Source: Desulfuromonadales bacterium (GTDB lineage Bacteria > Desulfobacterota > Desulfuromonadia > Desulfuromonadales > BM103). From it: 64,000 nucleotides of DNA. Below, piece after piece: positions 33,601 through 41,926 of this stretch; within the stretch, counting starts at the first letter, position 1, and each line of letters opens with the position of its first letter. Location: positions 52,780 through 116,779 of the forward strand of contig JAQYVZ010000006.1 in NCBI GenBank assembly GCA_030145205.1, in the 5' to 3' direction. Under the pieces are notes generated by a model, which worked only from the letters and a program-made list of their open reading frames with translations, did no database searches and was not told the DNA's origin. Position numbers and translations under genes: made by a program.

Positions 33601-35010
33601 TTAGCAATCGAAGTAGAGCGAGAACTCTTCGGGGCAGGGACGCATACGTACTGGATCGACTTCATTTTCCCGCTTGTAGGAAATCCACATATCGATGACA
33701 TCCTTGGTGAACACGTCACCTTTAAGCAGAAATTCGAAATCTTCCTCAAGGCAGTCAAGAGCTTCAGCCAGGGTACCGGCAACACTCGGGATGTCCTTGA
33801 GTTCCTCAGGGGAGAGACCGTAGATGTCCTTATCGAGCGGGTCGCCCGGATCGATCTTGTTCTCGATACCATCGAGGCCAGCCATCAGCTGGGCAGCAAA
33901 CGCCAAATAGCCGTTGCAACTCGGGTCAGGCGTCCGGTACTCGACGCGCTTTGACTTCGGATTGTCGGTCACCGGGATCCGTAGCGACGCGGAGCGGTTA
34001 CGATTGGAGTAAGCCAGGTTGACCGGGGCTTCGTAACCGGGGACCAAGCGCTTGTAGGAATTGGTGCTCGGGTTAGTGAAAGCGCAGAGAGCCTTGGCAT
34101 GCTTGATGATGCCGCCGATATAGTACATTGCCATCTTGGAGAGGCCGCCGTAGCCGTCACCGGCAAACAGGTTAACGCCATCCTTCCAGATCGACTGGTG
34201 GCAGTGCATACCGGAGCCGTTGTCACCGAAGACCGGCTTCGGCATGAAGGTCACCGTCTTGTCATTCATGAACGCGACGTTCTTGATAATGTACTTGAAC
34301 CATTGCAGGGTGTCGCCCATTGCCAGCAGAGAGTCGAAGCGCATATCAATCTCGTTCTGGCCGCCGGTTGCAACTTCGTGATGAACCGCCTCGATGGTCA
34401 TGCCGACGCTCTGCAGCACTTCGACCATCTCGTTGCGCAGGTCAACCATCGAATCAGTCGGAGCGCAGGGGAAGTAACCTTCCTTGTGACGCGGCTTGTA
34501 GCCGAGGTTCGGGAACTCCTCGCGGCCGGTATTCCAGATGCCTTCCACCGAATCGACCGAGTAGAAAGACTCGTTGGGAGTCGACGCGTAGCGGACGTCG
34601 TCAAAGATGAAGAACTCCGGCTCGGGGCCGAAATAGGCGGTATCGCCGATACCGGTCGACTTCAGGTAAGCTTCAGCCTTCTGGGCGATGAAGCGCGGGT
34701 CACGTGTGTAGCCTTCCTTGGTGATCGGGTCGATGATGTTGCAGATCAGGCTCAGGGTCGGCACCTGCACAAACGGGTCAACCTTGGCGGTTGACGGATC
34801 GGGCATGATCAGCATGTCGCTGTTGTGGATCGGCTGCCAGCCGCGGATCGAGGAACCGTCGAAACCGATCCCCTCCTCAAAGGTGTCCTCGCTGAACTCG
34901 CCGATCGGCGTAGAGAAATGCTGCCAGATGCCGACAAAATCAAGGAACTTGTAATCCACCATCTTGCAGCCATTATCCTGGGCAAACTTGACGACTTCTT
35001 GCGGACTCAT
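33601..35010 (-). CDS. glnA: Glutamine synthetase type I
   Basis: ATP-dependent synthesis of glutamine from glutamate and ammonium. The 469-residue subunit has [12 protein letters not shown], metal ligands in [10 protein letters not shown], the ATP loop [32 protein letters not shown] and [17 protein letters not shown]. The C-terminal DIYGLSPEE keeps a tyrosine at the position adenylylated in GSI-beta enzymes, so control by GlnE is possible. It lies 103 nt after glnB, and the pair share the sigma-54 promoter upstream of glnB. Confidence 0.96.
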   Translation of the reverse strand: MSPQEVVKFAQDNGCKMVDYKFLDFVGIWQHFSTPIGEFSEDTFEEGIGFDGSSIRGWQPIHNSDMLIMPDPSTAKVDPFVQVPTLSLICNIIDPITKEGYTRDPRFIAQKAEAYLKSTGIGDTAYFGPEPEFFIFDDVRYASTPNESFYSVDSVEGIWNTGREEFPNLGYKPRHKEGYFPCAPTDSMVDLRNEMVEVLQSVGMTIEAVHHEVATGGQNEIDMRFDSLLAMGDTLQWFKYIIKNVAFMNDKTVTFMPKPVFGDNGSGMHCHQSIWKDGVNLFAGDGYGGLSKMAMYYIGGIIKHAKALCAFTNPSTNSYKRLVPGYEAPVNLAYSNRNRSASLRIPVTDNPKSKRVEYRTPDPSCNGYLAFAAQLMAGLDGIENKIDPGDPLDKDIYGLSPEELKDIPSVAGTLAEALDCLEEDFEFLLKGDVFTKDVIDMWISYKRENEVDPVRMRPCPEEFSLYFDC

Positions 35011-35113
35011 ACGTTTTCTCCTTTGTTATTAATAAATGGGTGCAGAGGAGTTCTTGCGACTCACGACTCAGCCGTACTGTGTCGCGCTAACCCCTCCTGT
35101 GTTCATGTTTTTT

Positions 35114-35527
<414 letters not shown>

Positions 35528-35612
35528 TCAACGGCCGCATCCCGCATCGACTCAACACAGTGCCAACCAGCTTAACAGATATTCCCCTCTGCGCCAGCAG
35601 CACCCTTCTTTG

Positions 35613-35628
35613 AGCAAAGACCTTGCCC
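35613..35628 (-). promoter_or_regulatory. Sigma-54 promoter of glnB-glnA
   Basis: Minus strand GGGCAAGGTCTTTGCT fits TGGCACG-N4-TTGCW in 14 of 16 positions, with the invariant GG (35627-35626) and GC (35615-35614) exactly 10 nt apart. The expected start is near 35602. Nitrogen control of glnB-glnA through sigma-54 is well known. Confidence 0.7.
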
Positions 35629-35844
35629 AAAAGGATGGCAGTCGGCGAAAAACTTTCAACTGGGCGAATTAACAGGATTATTCTTTTTACAAAACCCGCA
35701 ACTGACCAGTTTTCAAAAAATACATCAGACAGAACAGCATGTTTTTTAATCAGACCGGATCGCGAACGCTCTTTATTTAGGCAGGAGAAAGAATCCTGGG
35801 GGCCGGGAACTGAGTTGCCACAAGCAAAACCCCACCACACGACG

Positions 35845-35889
35845 CCCCCCCCTCCTTTGGGCCCTGTGAGGCCTCACGGGGAGAGAGGA
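35845..35889 (+). repeat. Family A palindromic repeat, diverged
   Basis: CCCCTCCTTTGGGCCCTGTG followed by AGGCCTCACGGGGAGAGAGG, a degenerate copy ending beside the stop codon of the DUF2148 gene. Confidence 0.5.
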
Positions 35890-35896
35890 TATGGAA

Positions 35897-36427
35897 TCAT
35901 TTCCGATCAAAAAACGGGTTCTTCCCTTGTGCAGCCAACGGGATTCCGTAAGCGATCTTGACATCGCCGCCAAGCAGGCCAAGTTCCAGGGCCGCCTTGC
36001 CGGCCGAATACATCACACGATTGTCAACCCGGCAATCAGCAGCCAGGGCTACGGCGGAACCGACCGCGATTCCCAGGTCACCGCTATTGAAGGAGCAGGT
36101 TCCCCCTGCCTTCTGCATTGCCGCGCAATTGGCAAAACCACAGAACCCGCAGGCCGGGATTCCCAAGGGCTGTTTACGGGTACCGATCAACACGACAATC
36201 GGCGCATGCTCAAGGTTCTCCGCATCGCGATTGAAAAAACTCACGCCGTCACGCTCGCCGATCAACCGCATCCGTGTCTGCAATGCTGCCTTGTCGTCAT
36301 CGGTCACGATCGCCGTCACCAGCAGGTCCTGACCCTTCCCTTTTGGTGCGGTTCGCGCTGCCACACACAACATCTCGGCAATCTTTTCAAGGCCGACTGT
36401 TTCCGCCTGTTCGTTCAGTCTGATCAT
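35897..36427 (-). CDS. DUF2148 ferredoxin-domain protein
   Basis: 176 residues matching DUF2148, small proteins with a central cysteine set. Here the set is PACGFCGFANCAAMQKAGG (about residues 92-110) with a further Cys in GTCSFN; the cysteines could bind an Fe-S cluster or metal. Function is unknown. ATG 36427 with AAGGAGA 5-6 nt upstream is used; the open frame to 36481 lacks support. It stands alone between glnB and the divergent tad locus. Confidence 0.78.
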   Translation of the reverse strand: MIRLNEQAETVGLEKIAEMLCVAARTAPKGKGQDLLVTAIVTDDDKAALQTRMRLIGERDGVSFFNRDAENLEHAPIVVLIGTRKQPLGIPACGFCGFANCAAMQKAGGTCSFNSGDLGIAVGSAVALAADCRVDNRVMYSAGKAALELGLLGGDVKIAYGIPLAAQGKNPFFDRK

Positions 36428-36747
36428 GAAACTCTCCTTGTCCAATCCATTTCCCACGCGCCGCACATAAGAAAAGGCCACCCGTTCGGATACTGTTTAA
36501 ATATTAAATTAAGTGACACGAAAATCGTCCTGAGGCAACGGCAAGCGGACTGTTCTGCATTGCGAGTCACCACGCAATCTCCCCCCAAAAAACCACCCCT
36601 CTCTCTGACTCAATCAGAACATTCTACAAAAGAAAAGGCCTTGATTGCAGTCATCTGGCAACCTGCTACACTTAATGAAAGTTTGACAGGTTCATGCAAG
36701 TCACAATAAATTATATTCTCCCCAGGGGGGGAAGCTTACCAAATATC
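36428..36747. other. Region between the DUF2148 gene and the tad locus
   Basis: 320 nt between divergent genes. It holds the probable flp promoter at 36683-36712 and a G7 tract at 36725-36731; nothing else is recognised. Confidence 0.45.
36683..36712 (+). promoter_or_regulatory. Sigma-70 promoter of the tad locus
   Basis: TTGACA (36683-36688), an 18-nt spacer and TAAATT (36707-36712), overlapping TTATATT; about 35 nt before the first Flp start. Confidence 0.55.
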
Positions 36748-36981
36748 ATGAAAATAAGAAACAGCCGGACCAACAGTTGGCGAACAGGAGCTTTCTCTGA
36801 AAGAGGGGCGACCTCTGTCGAATATGCCGTCATCATCGTGTTGATTATTCTGACCGTGATCGGCACTGTTCTCCTGCTGGTCAACCCGACTGATCCAGAC
36901 AATTCATTGTTGCCAAAAACCTACACAACCGTCAGCAACAAAATTGGCAATTTTGGATCGGTCACCCCCCCCCCGGAATAG
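36748..36981 (+). CDS. flp: Flp/Fap pilin 1
   Basis: 77-residue Flp-type prepilin. The TadV cleavage region G-A-T-S-V-E-Y (about residues 20-26) has the Glu-Tyr pair expected at positions 5-6 of the mature pilin, followed by the hydrophobic helix AVIIVLIILTVIGTVLLLV. I use the ATG at 36748; an earlier in-frame ATG at 36694 lies inside the promoter. The ribosome-binding site is weak (G-rich, 17-23 nt away). The last codons (V-T-P-P-P-E) are encoded by a run of ten C, a potential slippage site. It differs from pilin 2 in having a longer C-terminal tail. Confidence 0.85.
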   Translation: MKIRNSRTNSWRTGAFSERGATSVEYAVIIVLIILTVIGTVLLLVNPTDPDNSLLPKTYTTVSNKIGNFGSVTPPPE

Positions 36982-37123
36982 ACCGCAGGCAACTTGACTT
37001 CACACTGTTAGCCGGTATCATCTTTAAAACTATAGAGTTAAGAAATTGCATGCCACGGGGGCATCGCAACTTTTCTGCCCCAACAGGGGACAAAAACCTA
37101 CAAATCGTTTTGAGGAGGATGAC

Positions 37124-37324
37124 ATGATCGAATTGAAAGAGAAAATTTTCCGTTTCCTGAAAGACGAAGAGGGAGCAACAGCAACGGAGTACGCGGTTAT
37201 GCTGGTCCTGATTATCGTGGTTTGCCTGACTACGATCATCTGGCTGGGTGAAAAAGTGGAAGATGGCTTTAACCAAGTTGCGACGGCTCTGGAAGATGCT
37301 ACCACCGGCGGCGGCGGATCTTAA
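37124..37324 (+). CDS. flp: Flp/Fap pilin 2
   Basis: 66-residue Flp prepilin with cleavage motif EEG-ATATEY (Glu-Tyr at +5/+6), helix AVMLVLIIVVCLTTIIWLG and a short acidic tail ending GGGGS. GAGGAGG 5 nt before the ATG is a strong ribosome-binding site, unlike pilin 1, so this may be the major subunit. It is followed at once by the prepilin peptidase. The frame open from 37046 is leader sequence. Confidence 0.9.
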   Translation: MIELKEKIFRFLKDEEGATATEYAVMLVLIIVVCLTTIIWLGEKVEDGFNQVATALEDATTGGGGS

Positions 37325-37364
37325 TCAGCGGAATACGAGAAGACTGTGACATGAGGCGGCAACA

Positions 37365-37970
37365 ATGGAAAACAAAGGCTCTCATAACATTCCCCGCTAC
37401 CTTACTGGTGGCGGGGCTATGGCCTGCGCCCTCTACTTTCTGATAGATCAGAGAGCGGATCCTTCTGTTGTTGTCGCCTCACTTTATTTCCTGCTGGCCT
37501 GCGCAGTTGATACGCGACAGTCCAGGATTCCGAATCTGCTAAATCTTTCTCTCATCATCGCGGGGATAACCATCCATACGGTTACGGCGGGGGGGAGTGG
37601 TTTGTTTGACAGCTTGGCAGGACTGCTGCTTGGCATTGGCCTTTTGCTGTTGCCTTACCTGATGGGCGGATTTGGCGCTGGTGATGTCAAGGCGCTCGGC
37701 GCGCTCGGCGCCCTGCTCGGCCCAAAGCCACTTCTGCATGTCTTTGTTTACATGGCGTTTTTCGGAGGGGGGATGGCCTTACTGCATTACATTTTCAACG
37801 CCAATTTCACCCAGAAAACCCGCGAGTGGCTGACCTGCGTCAAAGCCTCGGCCTTGACACGTGATCCCCGCCTGCTCAAGCCGGAAAAGACGGAAGCGTT
37901 GCGCTTTCCGTATGCAGCCGCCATTGCGTTCGGCTATTACAGCTACTTAACCTGGGGAGGGATCTTATGA
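37365..37970 (+). CDS. tadV: Prepilin peptidase TadV (CpaA)
   Basis: Inner-membrane aspartyl peptidase (A24 family) that cleaves Flp prepilins and pseudopilins. The 201-residue protein has the first catalytic Asp in DTRQSRIPN (about 48) and the second in GGFGAGDVK (about 106), within six hydrophobic segments. It lacks the N-methylating domain of PilD, as expected for TadV. It overlaps tadE by 4 nt. Confidence 0.88.
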   Translation: MENKGSHNIPRYLTGGGAMACALYFLIDQRADPSVVVASLYFLLACAVDTRQSRIPNLLNLSLIIAGITIHTVTAGGSGLFDSLAGLLLGIGLLLLPYLMGGFGAGDVKALGALGALLGPKPLLHVFVYMAFFGGGMALLHYIFNANFTQKTREWLTCVKASALTRDPRLLKPEKTEALRFPYAAAIAFGYYSYLTWGGIL

Positions 37971-38491
37971 AAAGACACCTCTTCCGGAAGAGACAAAAAG
38001 GTGCAGCCGCCGTCGAATTCGCCATTCTGAGCGGTCTGCTGCTGGTTTTTATGGCCGGCACCGTTGAATTCGGCTTCCTCTGGCTCGAATCGCACTACAT
38101 TGCCAATGCAGCGCGCGAAGGGGCCAGGGTTGCAGCCAAAAGCCCTGACCCGACGGCCAGGCCAACCATCGCCCAGGATACGGTGGAAGATTATCTGGGG
38201 GGGTTGTTTCTATTCAAAGACAAGATCGATGACGCCGGCTTCCTCCAGTTCGACTATCAGGAACCGACCCTGAAAGACACCGACGGCAGCGCCTTGGTCG
38301 ACCCGTCAACTGGCGACCCGATCAGCGACATGTCGCTGGCTCAGGTGACCATTACCATCGACACCTCGCAAGTCTGGGAGCCGATCCTCTGGCCCCTGCT
38401 GGAGGCGATGCCTTTTTTCCCGGGCAACGATTACCCTGACGACTACATGACATCGATCACGCAAAACGCATCATTTGTAATCGAGAATTGA
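37967..38491 (+). CDS. tadE: TadE-like minor pseudopilin
   Basis: 174 residues with the TadE pattern: a short basic N-terminus, GAAAVEFAILSGLLLVFMAG (cleavage site with Glu at +5 and membrane helix), then a periplasmic domain beginning WLESHYIANAAREGARV. TadE is processed by TadV and needed for pilus assembly. It overlaps tadV by 4 nt and precedes a second such gene by 7 nt. Confidence 0.88.
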   Translation: MKRHLFRKRQKGAAAVEFAILSGLLLVFMAGTVEFGFLWLESHYIANAAREGARVAAKSPDPTARPTIAQDTVEDYLGGLFLFKDKIDDAGFLQFDYQEPTLKDTDGSALVDPSTGDPISDMSLAQVTITIDTSQVWEPILWPLLEAMPFFPGNDYPDDYMTSITQNASFVIEN

Positions 38492-38498
38492 CTAGATT

Positions 38499-39032
38499 AT
38501 GAAACGTACCAGACGCAGACAGGACAAACAGAGTGAAAAAGGGGCGACCATGGTCGAATTCTCGATCATCTCTGCGCTGGTTCTGCTGCTGGTCTTCGGA
38601 ATCATGGAATTCGCCCTGATTTTCCTGCAGGAACATTTTGTCGCCAATGCCGCGCGCGAAGGACTGCGCATTGGCGTCCGGGCCAACAATTACGATTGCT
38701 ACAAGACAGTGGTCGGCCCAGGCTATGATGCCTGCACATTCGACCGTGCGACTCAGGTCAACAACGCCATTGAGTCGTATCTGTCGAGCATTTATACCCC
38801 TGATGACATCACCATTAACCTGCAGTCCCTGGACATCGATGCAACCACCGAGGTCCGCCCGGTGCTGGAGGTCAATGTCCAGACACCCAACTTTTTCCCG
38901 CCGCTCATCTCCAGCCTGGCGAACATCCTGCCCGGCATCGGCGGCAGCAACATCAATAACCCGGAGACAATCGCGTTTACAACGCGTTTGGAATATGAGG
39001 CCCCCGACGAATATATCGAGGAGCCGCCCTAA
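38499..39032 (+). CDS. tadF: TadE/TadF-like minor pseudopilin
   Basis: 177 residues paralogous to the preceding protein: GATMVEFSIISALVLLLVFG, then FVANAAREGLRIGVR. It occupies the place of TadF. The symbol is by position and fold; the family assignment (TadE-like) is firmer. Start ATG 38499, a few nt after tadE. Confidence 0.8.
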   Translation: MKRTRRRQDKQSEKGATMVEFSIISALVLLLVFGIMEFALIFLQEHFVANAAREGLRIGVRANNYDCYKTVVGPGYDACTFDRATQVNNAIESYLSSIYTPDDITINLQSLDIDATTEVRPVLEVNVQTPNFFPPLISSLANILPGIGGSNINNPETIAFTTRLEYEAPDEYIEEPP

Positions 39033-39085
39033 AGGACTTATAGAGACACACCGTTTCTTTAAAGAACGTTTCAAAGGAGGCCCGC

Positions 39086-39916
39086 ATGAAAAAGTATGGC
39101 ACTCTCATCGCGTTGGCAGTTGCGGTCATTTTCGGCATCGTAGCAGTCATCCTGGCAAACAAGTGGCTCAGCAGTCAGGCCCCCGAAGAGTCAGTGGTCA
39201 TTAGGCAGGAGACCCCAATGACCCAGGTTGTAGTTGCCGGCAAAGACCTTGAAATGGGAACTTTGCTCAGCAAGGAGAACCTGGCTATCGTGGACTGGCC
39301 CAAGGCCCATGCCCCCCAGGGGACTTTCGAAACAACTGATGCCGTCGCCGGTCGGGTGACAGTCGTCAAGATGGTGGCCGGGACCCCGCTGGTGGCTGCC
39401 GAGCTTGCCGCCAAGGGTTCGGGAGTCGGCCTGGTAGCTGCCATCAAGCCGGGCAAGCGGGCCATGGCCATCCGGGTCAACGAGGTGATTGGCGTCGGCG
39501 GCTTTATCCTGCCGAACACCTTTGTTGATATTATCGCGGTTCAGGGCAAGGCGAAGAAGCCGAAGACGATTCTCGAGTACATCGAGGTTCTGGCGATTGC
39601 CCAAGAAACCTTTACCGAAGAAGGCAAGGCGAAGGTCGTCCGAACGGTCACGCTGGAACTGGAGCCTCGTCAGGCAGAGATGCTGGCCTCCGAGACCAAC
39701 AAGAGCAACATTCACCTGGTTCTGCGCAACCCACTGGACGAGCCGAAAAAAATCGCAAAGAAACCGAAGCCGAAGCCCGTCGTTGCGAAGAGAGGAACCA
39801 CGAAACGGACTTACAAACCGAAGCCGAGTCCCAAGAAGCCCGAGACCTACGACATTGTCGTGATCAAGGGGACCCGGTCCGTGGAAAAAGTCAGCTTACC
39901 GGCACAGGCGAATTGA
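39086..39916 (+). CDS. cpaB: Flp pilus assembly protein RcpC (CpaB)
   Basis: 276 residues with one N-terminal membrane anchor (LIALAVAVIFGIVAVILANK), then an SAF domain (about 50-115, VVAGKDLEMGTLLSKENLAI) and the RcpC/CpaB region (about 125-220). The last 55 residues are Lys/Pro-rich, unusual and probably disordered. CpaB associates with the outer-membrane secretin. AAAGGAGG precedes the ATG. It is next to the secretin gene, as in most tad loci. Confidence 0.88.
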   Translation: MKKYGTLIALAVAVIFGIVAVILANKWLSSQAPEESVVIRQETPMTQVVVAGKDLEMGTLLSKENLAIVDWPKAHAPQGTFETTDAVAGRVTVVKMVAGTPLVAAELAAKGSGVGLVAAIKPGKRAMAIRVNEVIGVGGFILPNTFVDIIAVQGKAKKPKTILEYIEVLAIAQETFTEEGKAKVVRTVTLELEPRQAEMLASETNKSNIHLVLRNPLDEPKKIAKKPKPKPVVAKRGTTKRTYKPKPSPKKPETYDIVVIKGTRSVEKVSLPAQAN

Positions 39917-39938
39917 AACTTTCTTCCAGGAGGCGGAA

Positions 39939-41576
39939 ATGATTGATAAACGATCTTACATGACAAGAGTCTTTCTCTTGATCTTCTGTGCCCTGCTGCT
40001 GGGCTGGTCCGGATTGGCGTTTGCCGGGGAAAAGACCTTGGAGTTGATGTCAGGTGATGTCTACAACTACGTCTCGGAGGAGTTTGATCTACGCCGGGTC
40101 ATCGTGGGCAATCCCGACATTATCCATGTCGACGTCACCGGCAAGAACGAAATTGTCCTGGTCGGCAAGAAGCTTGGTAACACAAAGATCCTGCTCAAAG
40201 GCGAAGGCACCGAAGCCACGACGCTGGACATCATGGTCTCACCGGATGTCACCACACTGAAGAGGCGGATCAACGAGCTCTTCCCTGGGCAGGACATCAA
40301 AATCTATTCGAACAACTCTGGCGTGATCCTGTCCGGCACCGTCACCGGTACGGAAGTGATCGAGCAGGTCCTACGCGTAGCCAACCAGCTGCTACTGGCG
40401 ACTGAAGACAAGGGCAAGGCTGCCGTTCAGATCAACAAAAAGGTCAAATCTTCAGCTACCAAGGAAGAGCTGGCCCAGGTTATTTCGGAAGGCAAGGGGA
40501 TCACTGTTGAAGCGGTCGCCAATCAGGAGTCGGGAGCCTCAACCGGTCAGTCCGGTCCGTCCATTATCAACCTGATGAAGGTGGGTGGCCCCCAGCAGGT
40601 TCTGCTTGAGGTCAAGTTTGCCGAGGTAAACCGTCAGTCGACCCGCGAACTCGAAGCGGGCATCGGCCTCGGCAAGCTGGGCAAAGACTTCAGCGGCGCC
40701 TTCTCCGCGAGTGGCGCTGTGACGACTCCTTTTGACGCGACAGGACTGTCCGGCGTCATCCCGGGCGGAACGATCGGCACCCTTGACGATGTATCGATCT
40801 CCGGCATGGCCAATGCCCCAAGAAGCCTGTTTCTCAATTTGACCGGCGGCGGCGCCAATGTCTTTGTCAACATCGACAACTTCACCGCTATGCTGCGCTT
40901 CCTCGAAGAGGAGCGCTTGGGACGAATCCTGGCGGAACCGAAGCTGGTTACCATGAACGGCCAGGAAGCCAGTTTCCTGGCTGGCGGTGAGTACCCCTTC
41001 CAGGAGGTTGACGACGACGGCAATGTCGGCATCGACTTCAAGGACTACGGCGTCGGGCTGCGCTTTACCCCGATCGTCAACAGCGACGGCCTGATCACCC
41101 TGCGGGTCTCCCCGAGTGTCACCGACATCTCTGAACTTGTGGATGCCGGCCTAGGTGGACAGCAGGCCGTATTCAGCAGCCGCAAACTTGACACAACCGT
41201 TCAACTGCACGACGGCCAGACCCTGGCGTTAGCAGGGCTGCTGCAGAACAATCTCAGTGAAGTGGTCAGCAAGATTCCCTTGCTGGGCGACATTCCGATA
41301 CTCGGGACCCTGTTCCGCAGCACCAATTATCTCGAGCAGAAAACAGACCTGCTGATCGCTGTGACCCCACATCTGATCAAACCGGTCAATGAAGGCGACA
41401 TCATCTTCCCGGGGGAATTCATCAAGCCGCCGAACCGGTTCGAGTTCTATCTTGAAGGCAAACTGGAAGGTCGCCGCCAAGCAGCAGACCCCTCCGCATT
41501 CTCTGTCCACAGTTTCCAGGCTCCTGCGGAAACCGGTGGTCTGGAAGGGGATTTCGGCCATGAGAGCGCTCAGTAG
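39939..41576 (+). CDS. cpaC: Tad secretin RcpA (CpaC)
   Basis: Outer-membrane secretin through which the Flp pilus exits. 545 residues: signal peptide ending near AFAGEK, a pilus-assembly N-terminal domain (about 28-105, FDLRRVIVGNPDIIHVDV), a BON-like region, then the secretin beta domain (about 210-470) with VLLEVKFAEVNRQ, EPKLVTMNGQEASFLAGGE and LAGLLQNNLSEVVSKIPLLG. AGGAGG precedes the ATG. The C-terminal 60 residues after ITPHLI-type sequence are hydrophilic. Confidence 0.93.
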   Translation: MIDKRSYMTRVFLLIFCALLLGWSGLAFAGEKTLELMSGDVYNYVSEEFDLRRVIVGNPDIIHVDVTGKNEIVLVGKKLGNTKILLKGEGTEATTLDIMVSPDVTTLKRRINELFPGQDIKIYSNNSGVILSGTVTGTEVIEQVLRVANQLLLATEDKGKAAVQINKKVKSSATKEELAQVISEGKGITVEAVANQESGASTGQSGPSIINLMKVGGPQQVLLEVKFAEVNRQSTRELEAGIGLGKLGKDFSGAFSASGAVTTPFDATGLSGVIPGGTIGTLDDVSISGMANAPRSLFLNLTGGGANVFVNIDNFTAMLRFLEEERLGRILAEPKLVTMNGQEASFLAGGEYPFQEVDDDGNVGIDFKDYGVGLRFTPIVNSDGLITLRVSPSVTDISELVDAGLGGQQAVFSSRKLDTTVQLHDGQTLALAGLLQNNLSEVVSKIPLLGDIPILGTLFRSTNYLEQKTDLLIAVTPHLIKPVNEGDIIFPGEFIKPPNRFEFYLEGKLEGRRQAADPSAFSVHSFQAPAETGGLEGDFGHESAQ

Positions 41577-41591
41577 AGGAGGAAAACAATC

Positions 41592-41858
41592 ATGAAAAAA
41601 TTCGTGTTCTTCAGCGTAATCGCAGCACTCCTGTTGGCCGGTTGCGCCCGAGAGGCTTACTATGCGGACCGGGAGTTCGGAAAAGACAGCACCGCTGCAT
41701 TTGACAGGATGATCATCAACAAGGACATGCCGCACGCCGGCAAGGCTCCGGAAGGTCTGGATGGCATTCATGCCGAGCCGGTCATGAGTGGTTATCAGGA
41801 AACCTTCAGCGACAACTTGTCGCGTCAGAGCATCGACATTACCGGTACTGGACTTTGA
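41592..41858 (+). CDS. Small Tad-locus lipoprotein
   Basis: 88 residues with lipobox LLAGC (Cys at about 18). The mature part has REAYYADREFGKDSTAAFDR, then GLDGIHAEPVMSGYQETF. Small lipoproteins of this pattern sit after the secretin gene in many tad loci and may act as pilotins. AGAGGAGGA lies upstream of the ATG. No function beyond location can be stated. Confidence 0.75.
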   Translation: MKKFVFFSVIAALLLAGCAREAYYADREFGKDSTAAFDRMIINKDMPHAGKAPEGLDGIHAEPVMSGYQETFSDNLSRQSIDITGTGL

Positions 41859-41926
41859 TGATCAGTCAAACGGCATAAGCGACAGTCAACACGCATGAGA
41901 TCTTTATCTCGAGGAAAGAGGCTGCC

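Noticed and set aside
35567..35582. TTGGCACTGTGTTGAG as a second sigma-54 site upstream of glnB
   Set aside because: Spacing between GG and the -12 element is wrong (no GC at 10 nt); the site at 35613-35628 is much better.
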